From the NCBI GenBank assembly GCA_934162655.1, contig CAKPJL010000029.1:1-12229 (forward strand): 12,229 bases of DNA, in the 5' to 3' direction. Source of the stretch: an uncultured Clostridia bacterium. Its GTDB lineage: Bacteria > Bacillota > Clostridia > TANB77 > CAG-465. The notes beneath the pieces were generated by a model. That model saw only the letters and a list, made by a program, of their open reading frames with translations, ran no database searches and was not told the DNA's origin. Below are positions 8,701 to 12,229 of this stretch, piece after piece (position 1 is the stretch's first letter; the number at the start of each line of letters is the position of its first letter). Position numbers and translations under genes: made by a program.

Positions 8701-10040
8701 AAATCTAAATAAGAGTATGTATCGTTAAACTCTTCTATTATTTTATCTTTCTCTTTATCACTCATTATTTCAATTGTTTCAATACTTTGATTAATATCTT
8801 GCATAATGTTTTTTATTATACTCATTATACGTGTATGCATGTATTCAATTTCTAATTTTTTAAAATAGGAAGTTTGATAGTCATAATTTATACTTAAGAC
8901 ACCAGTATTATCCATATCAACAATATGTATTTGCAATTCATCTATTAAAGTGTTTAAAAACTCCCAACTAGTGTTATATTTATCATTATTACCTACATTG
9001 ATTCTGGCATTTTGGTATGAAAGTACCACTCTATACAAATTAGATTTAATATCTGAATTTTTATGTACATACTCAAGCGTTTTCATATATGGATACTTTT
9101 GATGTCTAAACAACTCTAATGTATTTGATGATATTAACTTCAAAAGTTCAAATATACTCATATTTTCTTCAATCTTTATTCTTAAAGGAAGAGTTGAAAC
9201 AAACATTCCAAGTATTTGTTTTTCTTTAAAACTTGATCTATTAAGCACTGGTGTTCCGATTACTATATCGTTTTTATCTAAAACTCTATACATATATACA
9301 TATAAAGCTGTTAAAAATAACACATATGGTGACACCCTATTATTTTTACAAAATGATAGTATATCATTATTTACTTTTTCATCTAGTTTAACACTATATC
9401 TTTTAGCACTAGTATTTCTTATCTCATCTTCATTTGGTTTAAATGATACTACTTCATTATATTTATCAAGATATTTCTTAAAAAACTCTTCATCTTTTTT
9501 ATATTTTTCACTTTTAAGATATTCTTCATACTCTAAGGAATAATCTATATAACTAGAAGTATTTATGATACACTCATCATTTTCATACATGGAAATAAAT
9601 TGCTCTGCTATTTTTGAAAAAGACCAAGCATCTGAAATTATATGATGCATTTTTACTAAAATCATAGCCTTATCGTAATCATAAAGTATCTTAAATCTAT
9701 ATAGTTTTTCATCTTCTAGACTTATTATTTCTGATTTAAATTTATCTATTTGTTTTGTAGCTTCTTCATTTAAATCAATTTTAATATTCTCTACGCAGAA
9801 ATGTTTATATTCTCTTACAACCTGGTAAGGTTCAACATCTTCAACTATATTAACTCTTAATGCATCATTTTGCTCAACAATCTTATTTATTATATTATCA
9901 GCCTTTTTTAGCTCAAAATTGCTATTTACATTAATAATTCCAAATATGTTATTAAGATTAGAGACATCACTTAACTTCTCCATCATATATATATTTTTTT
10001 GTCCTGCTGTAAGTTTATTTTTTATACAATTAATCATCAT
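5790..10040 (-). CDS. Single-module NRPS with terminal thioester reductase (C-A-T-R)
   Basis: 1416 residues from ATG 10040. An upstream in-frame TTG at 10076 is rejected because a good -10 box lies just 3' of it. The condensation domain (~5-430) has HHIISDA (132-138), with Ala for the last Gly of HHxxxDG. The adenylation domain (~445-945) has FTSGTTGKPKG (596-606), FDAS (640-643), YGPTE (735-739), YRTGD (817-821), GRIDNQLKINGHRVE (835-849) and NGK (924-926). The carrier domain has FDYGIDSIQ, with S985 as the phosphopantetheine site. The reductase domain (~1050-1416) has GATGFVG (1056-1062) and the Tyr1219/Lys1223 YxxxK pair. The family loads one amino acid, condenses it with a donor and releases it by NAD(P)H reduction as an aldehyde or alcohol. 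No second module, thioesterase or phosphopantetheinyl transferase is present. It is the first gene of the operon. Related reductase-ended NRPSs of gut Clostridia are known to make peptide aldehydes and pyrazinones; this product is unknown. Confidence 0.95.
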   Translation of the reverse strand: MMINCIKNKLTAGQKNIYMMEKLSDVSNLNNIFGIINVNSNFELKKADNIINKIVEQNDALRVNIVEDVEPYQVVREYKHFCVENIKIDLNEEATKQIDKFKSEIISLEDEKLYRFKILYDYDKAMILVKMHHIISDAWSFSKIAEQFISMYENDECIINTSSYIDYSLEYEEYLKSEKYKKDEEFFKKYLDKYNEVVSFKPNEDEIRNTSAKRYSVKLDEKVNNDILSFCKNNRVSPYVLFLTALYVYMYRVLDKNDIVIGTPVLNRSSFKEKQILGMFVSTLPLRIKIEENMSIFELLKLISSNTLELFRHQKYPYMKTLEYVHKNSDIKSNLYRVVLSYQNARINVGNNDKYNTSWEFLNTLIDELQIHIVDMDNTGVLSINYDYQTSYFKKLEIEYMHTRIMSIIKNIMQDINQSIETIEIMSDKEKDKIIEEFNDTYSYLDFSKNVINEFDTQALNNKDKPALVLNDKIITYEKLQEYTYKFANYLSRSRNIKKGDIVAIQMEKSFELIISILSVIRIGAIFLPLDNNVSFERNNVILNESGAKCIIKLKEENTLDTLQDVVYFNKDVIEKEQLNMVYESPKFDDGAYMMFTSGTTGKPKGVINTQIGLIRLVKNINYVNIDDIENVIIAGSNGFDASIHEIFLSVLNGKTGILVKKDELLNIGKYEEIIKKYSNSLAILTPQLFNEYAYLQPDIFNKLNYLIIGGDELLTKYTSKVLDICKKLNLINIYGPTECSVAATTYKVKKDDKIIPIGKPISNTKCFILDKKQRLLPIFCKGEIYIAGIGIGKGYINNAKSRQNSFMDSKLFGNIYRTGDIGKYLEDGNIIFYGRIDNQLKINGHRVEFAEIYDNVFSYEKGIILQARILVDKNQNRKKMKLYFVSKENIDTLKLRRYLEKKLPAYMIPEKIIQVEKLTLKANGKVDDKLLITCENVNKDKSCKTLPKKELNISEQIVLKIVKEELQNDDITVYDNLFDYGIDSIQIAKIIAILKSYNIYLEYQDFYNGKNINDILNGKNQEKIQDLSKYNYTRINKELIKKRSSSLSKKILLVGATGFVGIHVLNELLQNKSVDKVYCIVRKKQFANSYDRLKDYYNTYFKDNLDKYMDKIEVLDVNLLDSQNIMQELKNKEIDTIINSAGNVKHYGLLKEFYESNVTIVENLINLAKSRDIKLIHVSTLSICGNSLESEFENQDIEDEIIFDETKLFIGQKLRNVYVYTKFLAERTILEHRADGLNATIIRLGNITNRSSDYMSQYNIYENAFIQRIKFYLTLKTVPNVIYKNAYLEFSPVDMVAKAITNIMFFNEVNAVYHIYNNNHVSIQEFIDIYENTYHEKINISNNINYEDILKKVINDNKLMHNYIVPLMELKNNNNNLYNNNIIVSNKLSNQELLKNNFRWSKIDSSYIKGFLKNI
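5895..5924. repeat. ATT-rich microsatellite coding Asn tracts in the NRPS tail
   Basis: On the minus strand this reads AAT codons giving NNNNN, then LY, then NNN, near the C-terminal end of the reductase domain. It is a simple in-frame trinucleotide tract, probably a surface loop. Length changes of whole units would not break the frame. Confidence 0.6.
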
Positions 10041-10066
10041 TAAAACACCGTCCACAATACATAAAT

Positions 10067-10095
10067 AGTATATCAAAACAGTATTAATTATTCAA
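10067..10095 (-). promoter_or_regulatory. Promoter of the NRPS-kinase-surface operon
   Basis: The -35 TTGAAT (10095-10090), a 17-nt spacer, and the -10 TATACT (10072-10067) fit a housekeeping sigma-A type promoter. Transcription should start near 10060, leaving a ~20-nt leader with a bulged Shine-Dalgarno (GGACGGTG) 5 nt before ATG 10040. This placement excludes the TTG at 10076 as start codon. Confidence 0.65.
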
Positions 10096-10103
10096 TATTT
10101 TTT

Positions 10104-10141
10104 TACTATATTACATATTGTTCAAAAATTGTAATATAGTA
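10104..10141. promoter_or_regulatory. 38-bp inverted repeat, candidate operator upstream of the NRPS promoter
   Basis: TACTATATTAC (10104-10114) and GTAATATAGTA (10131-10141) are perfect inverted 11-mers around a 16-nt centre. The near edge lies 8 bp upstream of the -35 box on the minus strand, a usual place for an activator. No U-run follows the stem on the minus strand. On the plus strand a T7 run comes only after GAAA, so a weak terminator is a less likely alternative. Confidence 0.5.
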
Positions 10142-10150
10142 GAAATTTTT

Positions 10151-10162
10151 TTGTAATATATC
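10151..10162 (+). promoter_or_regulatory. Extra GTAATATA box
   Basis: TTGTAATATATC repeats the GTAATATA core of the adjacent inverted repeat. The two same-strand cores start 22 bp apart, about two helical turns. An exact inverted copy of this 12-mer lies at 10283-10294. Confidence 0.4.
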
Positions 10163-10201
10163 ATTTTTACTTAATATAAATAATCATAAAATTGTTAATA
10201 T

Positions 10202-10240
10202 AAAAAATAAAACTAAGGTTATATCTTAGTTTTATTTTTT
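10202..10240. terminator. Bidirectional rho-independent terminator
   Basis: A perfect 16-bp stem, 10202-10217 with 10225-10240, is closed by a 7-nt loop. The inner stem is ACTAAG/CTTAGT and the outer part is A/T-only, so U-runs exit on both strands. It lies between two divergent genes where no coding gene needs it. This implies a separate short transcript, most simply from the minus-strand promoter at 10373-10401, or attenuation of read-through into the NRPS operon. Confidence 0.75.
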
Positions 10241-10282
10241 ATGGTTTTATATTTTTAATATCCACATATCAGTGTTGTAGTA

Positions 10283-10294
10283 GATATATTACAA
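10283..10294 (-). promoter_or_regulatory. Distal inverted copy of the GTAATATA box
   Basis: GATATATTACAA is the exact reverse complement of the 12-mer at 10151-10162. It lies within the putative small transcript, so it could be an operator half-site or part of an RNA. AT-richness makes chance matches easier, so confidence is low. Confidence 0.3.
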
Positions 10295-10353
10295 ATTAAA
10301 GTTTCATACAAAAATTGATTTTCTTCATAACCGCATATAATTTCTCCCCTGCT

Positions 10354-10382
10354 TTGACTTTTATGTAAAAATATTATAAAAT
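10354..10382 (+). promoter_or_regulatory. Promoter of nth
   Basis: TTGACT (10354-10359), a 17-nt spacer, and TAAAAT (10377-10382), each 5 of 6 to consensus. Transcription would start near 10389, about 36 nt before ATG 10426. A second candidate with a perfect TATAAT (10336-10341) and TTGATT (10315-10320) has a short 15-nt spacer. Confidence 0.6.
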
Positions 10383-10401
10383 ATTTACTTTATATTATGA
10401 A
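10373..10401 (-). promoter_or_regulatory. Minus-strand promoter of the small transcript
   Basis: TTCATA (10401-10396), a 17-nt spacer, and a perfect TATAAT (10378-10373). It overlaps the plus-strand nth promoter (10354-10382), so the two directions may compete for RNA polymerase. Confidence 0.45.
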
Positions 10402-10425
10402 TAAAAAAAAGAAGATGTGAATAAA

Positions 10426-11090
10426 ATGGAAAATAAAAATAATACAGATATATCATATAAAAAAGTAACAAAAAAGATTTAAAACAAATTATAGAAACAT
10501 TATCAAACTTTTACCCTGAAGCTAATTGTAGCCTTAATTATAATACTCCTTATGAACTTTTAGTAGCACTAATCCTTGCAGCTCAATGTACAGATAGAAG
10601 GGTAAATATAGTTTTACCTAAATTTATGGAAAAATTTAAAGATGTATATACTGTTGCACATTCTAATATAGATGATATTATAGACATAATAAAACCTTGT
10701 GGGTATTACAATTCTAAAGCAAAAAGCATACTTGCGGCTTCAAAAACTATTGTATCTGATTTTAATGGAAATGTTCCAAATACAATGAATGATTTATTAA
10801 AGCTGCATGGAATTGGTAGAAAATCTGCAAATATAATATTACAAGAGTGCTTTAACAAATTAGAAGGAATCGCAGTAGATACACATGTAACTAGAATTTC
10901 TAGAAAAATAGGTATAAGTTCATCGCCTTATCAAGCCTCAATAGAAAAGGATATAATGAAAAGTATAGATAAAAAATATTATGATAAAATTAACCACATT
11001 TTTGTTTACCACGGAAGAAAAATATGTATTGCAAATCACCCAAAATGTGATATTTGTCCAATAAATAATTTATGCAGAAAAAATAAATAA
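10426..11090 (+). CDS. nth: Endonuclease III (HhH-GPD, 4Fe-4S), in two frames joined at a slippery site
   Basis: A base-excision DNA glycosylase/AP lyase for oxidised pyrimidines. The conserved body is open from just after a stop at 10458 to TAA 11088, but has no ATG, GTG or TTG before 10626. Starting at 10626 would lose the family's N-terminal helices, which are clearly coded upstream (PYELLVALILAAQCTDRRVN). The only good upstream ATG (10426) is in the +1-offset frame and reaches TAA at 10480. A -1 shift on A AAA AAG (10470-10476) joins both into 221 residues, near the usual ~210. In that numbering the helix-hairpin-helix HGIGRKSAN has the catalytic Lys133, VDTH has Asp152, and Cys201, 208, 211 and 217 form the CX6CX2CX5C cluster. 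Alternatives are a one-base sequencing error, a phase-variable or inactivated allele, or a rare non-standard start such as ATT 10488. The Shine-Dalgarno before 10426 is weak. Confidence 0.85.
10470..10476 (+). other. A AAA AAG slippery heptamer in nth
   Basis: In the frame of ATG 10426 the codons are ACA AAA AAG ATT TAA, so the heptamer is in the correct X XXY YYZ phase and the zero-frame stop comes one codon later. A -1 slip continues as GAT TTA AAA CAA into the nth body. This is the same heptamer as the dnaX frameshift site of E. coli. No clear upstream Shine-Dalgarno stimulator or downstream hairpin is visible. Confidence 0.6.
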
Positions 11091-11124
11091 AACAAGATTT
11101 CACTTATTGAAACCTTGTTTTTTT
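11089..11124. terminator. Bidirectional terminator between convergent genes
   Basis: AAAACAAG (11089-11096) pairs with CTTGTTTT (11114-11121). After one A-C mismatch the stem continues with TTTCA/TGAAA around a CTTAT loop. T-runs follow on the plus strand (to 11124) and A-runs precede it, giving U-runs on the minus strand. It ends both nth and the surface gene whose stop is at 11147. Confidence 0.85.
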
Positions 11125-11146
11125 ATCTAATAATTGAAATAAAATA

Positions 11147-12229
11147 CTAATCGTAACTTATTCCATTTGGCATTGTAATACTTGTTAATTTTATACTACC
11201 ATTTCCGCCACTTTGTTGGCCAGCTGATGCATAAGCTCTAATCTTTAATGTACCTGTCTCAGTAGTTGTATATGTTATAGTACCCGAAGCTCCACTACCA
11301 GTACCACCACCTTTAGAAGCTACGCTGGTATCATTAAATAAAATGCTACCACCGCCTCCGCCTGCACTACCGCCGCCACCAGAAGCCGTACATGTTATTG
11401 TAACTCCAGCTGGAACATTTATAATGCTCTCTTTACTTAATGTTTGATTTGTACCAGCAGACACTGAAAGATCAGTACCATTGCTCCAAGTCTCATAAGA
11501 TGTTGATAAGCTCTTTAGAGTATATGTCTGTCCATACGAATTTTTAATACTATTAACAGTTACTCCTCCGCCTCCGTTGCCTGATGCAGTTATAGATATT
11601 TTAACTATTCCAGCACTTGTAGTTGTATAAGCTAAAGTACCTGAACTTGAACTACTAACAACTGTGCCATTAAATGTTATAGCAGAACCTGCTCCGCCAC
11701 TTTGGCCACCACCGCTGCCAGTATATCCACCGCTACTAACAGTACATGCTATTGTAACCCCTGCTGGTAAATATGCATGTGTTGTTACCGTTTTACTACC
11801 TTCTGATTGATTTGTAGAAACTGATATATAAGTTCCATTAGTAAATGTTACATCACCTGCATTTTCAGGTAACCAAATTCCATAGGCTGTAATTGTTTTT
11901 CCTGCATTTGCTTCTATCCATTTAGCATTTGTACCATTTCCAATAGCATATGCATAACCACCTGCTCGTGACCTTGACCAATATACTAAAATGTACCCTG
12001 GATTTGTCCAATTTTTATCATTTGTCATTTTAGTGCTACTGTCTCCTGCATAAAATGTTTTAGTAAAACTTTCTGTATCAGAAGAATTTATATTTCTCAT
12101 GAATTTAATTTTTACCCATTTTGGCTCCCAGTGAGCATATAGTGTTATATTAGAAGTGATTTGAACCTTTGTACTGCTAGTTATCTTTGTTCCTGCAGTT
12201 TTATCTGTATACCAACCAGCAAAAGTATA
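11147..12229 (-). CDS. Large InlB-repeat surface protein, C-terminal part with glycine-rich domains (5' end outside window)
   Basis: The frame is open from the right edge to TAG at 11147, giving 360 visible residues. An ATG at 12100 is internal: the frame upstream codes a clear Listeria-Bacteroides repeat end (FAGWYTD..G.KI..ST, ITLYAHW; visible residues 3-34). Residues ~40-119 are a second, more diverged repeat (GYILVYWS, ITAYGIW). Residues 129-237 and 248-359 are two copies of a ~110-residue domain: NGT.(L/I)SVS, then LPAGVTI or VPAGVTI, a Gly/Ser-rich loop, SILFNDT or SAITFNGT, and a TYTTT...KI strand pattern. The protein stops directly after this with no LPXTG, hydrophobic tail or basic end, so any anchoring must be N-terminal or non-covalent. 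Its glycine-rich part is noticeably richer in G+C than its neighbours. A role in adhesion is likely but inferred from repeat type. Confidence 0.85.
   Translation of the reverse strand, partial: YTFAGWYTDKTAGTKITSSTKVQITSNITLYAHWEPKWVKIKFMRNINSSDTESFTKTFYAGDSSTKMTNDKNWTNPGYILVYWSRSRAGGYAYAIGNGTNAKWIEANAGKTITAYGIWLPENAGDVTFTNGTYISVSTNQSEGSKTVTTHAYLPAGVTIACTVSSGGYTGSGGGQSGGAGSAITFNGTVVSSSSSGTLAYTTTSAGIVKISITASGNGGGGVTVNSIKNSYGQTYTLKSLSTSYETWSNGTDLSVSAGTNQTLSKESIINVPAGVTITCTASGGGGSAGGGGGSILFNDTSVASKGGGTGSGASGTITYTTTETGTLKIRAYASAGQQSGGNGSIKLTSITMPNGISYD
11150..11488 (-). repeat. Glycine-rich domain copy 2 (C-terminal)
   Basis: Codes visible residues 248-359 (WSNGTDLSVS ... MPNGISY) and runs to within one residue of the end of the protein. 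The glycine loop is longer and purer than in copy 1. Confidence 0.7.
11519..11845 (-). repeat. Glycine-rich domain copy 1
   Basis: Codes visible residues 129-237 (FTNGTYISVS ... GQTYTL). It aligns with the copy at 11150-11488 at NGT.ISVS, PAGVTI.CT.S, the glycine loop and the YTTT strand, with different loop lengths. Confidence 0.7.

Larger units (their letters stand above)
10202..10366 (-). ncRNA. Candidate small transcript (~165 nt) upstream of the NRPS promoter
   Basis: A minus-strand promoter (TTCATA-N17-TATAAT) would start transcription near 10366, and the perfect terminator ends it at 10202. The 5' part holds AGGGGAG (10348-10342), well placed for a three-codon ORF (ATG CGG TTA TGA). 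That ORF overlaps a ten-codon ORF (MKKINFCMKL). In another frame a 27-codon stretch reads protein-like and starts and ends with ICGY, but has no usual start codon. Two near-identical 12-mers (10327-10338 and 10258-10269, 10 of 12 bases the same) lie 69 bp apart. It could be a small RNA, a leader-peptide attenuator, or a remnant gene. I do not recognise a known RNA family. Confidence 0.35.

Noticed and set aside
10041..10076. TTG at 10076 as the NRPS start (12 extra residues)
   Set aside because: The -10 box TATACT lies at 10072-10067, just 3' of that codon, so the message would start after it. ATG 10040 has a Shine-Dalgarno and fits the usual start of a C domain (LTAGQKNIY).
10104..10152. The 38-bp inverted repeat as a terminator
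   Set aside because: No U-run follows on the minus strand. On the plus strand there is no gene upstream to terminate and GAAA separates the stem from the T-run, so an operator is the better reading.
10626..11090. nth as a short 154-residue protein starting at 10626
   Set aside because: Conserved endonuclease III sequence (ELLVALILAAQCTDRRVN) is coded directly upstream in the same frame, so this ATG is internal.
11147..12100. Right-hand surface gene starting at ATG 12100
   Set aside because: The frame stays open to the window edge and upstream of 12100 codes a recognisable InlB-type repeat, so the gene is 5'-truncated by the window.
11147..12229. Phage tail fibre
   Set aside because: Glycine-rich ends can suggest tail fibres, but the InlB-type repeats and the lack of any phage gene nearby favour a cell-surface protein.

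Overview
The window is very AT-rich (roughly 25-30% G+C by eye) and uses the standard code: tryptophan is TGG and no UGA recoding is needed. Strong AGGAGG-type ribosome binding sites, a 7TM histidine kinase, and huge surface proteins with InlB-type (Listeria-Bacteroides) repeats behind a KG|ISLI-type prepilin-like signal suggest a low-GC Firmicute, most likely an anaerobic, probably gut-associated member of the Clostridia. That placement is an inference. No tRNA, rRNA, IS element, CRISPR array or phage gene was seen.

Layout. A five-gene unit fills 1-10095 and is read right to left on the minus strand. The order is: promoter (10067-10095); a single-module reductase-ended NRPS with domains C-A-T-R (10040-5790); a 7TM-PAS sensor histidine kinase (5776-4034); two paralogous one-TM extracytoplasmic proteins (4025-3465 and 3445-2903); and a giant repeat-rich surface protein with a prepilin-like N-terminus (2887 to beyond the left edge). 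Gaps between the genes are 8-19 nt, and two of the ribosome binding sites abut or overlap the preceding stop codon, so this looks like one operon.

The 385 nt between the NRPS and the nth gene (10041-10425) is rich in signals. It holds the NRPS promoter, a 38-bp inverted repeat just upstream of its -35 box, repeated GTAATATA boxes, a perfect 16-bp-stem bidirectional terminator, a probable small minus-strand transcript, and overlapping divergent promoters. To the right, endonuclease III (nth) lies on the plus strand. Its start codon and its conserved body are in different frames, joined exactly at a dnaX-type A AAA AAG slippery heptamer. A bidirectional terminator then separates nth from the 3' end of a second large InlB-repeat protein on the minus strand, which runs off the right edge and ends in two glycine-rich domains.

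Working model (inference). The NRPS makes a small N-acyl amino aldehyde or alcohol, or a related product, released by its reductase domain. The co-transcribed 7TM kinase may sense that product or a related cell-envelope signal. The downstream membrane proteins and the giant pilin-signal protein would be the cell-surface output. Linking a reductase-ended NRPS, a sensor kinase and a giant surface protein in one operon is the most interesting feature here. No response regulator, phosphopantetheinyl transferase or exporter is visible in the window.
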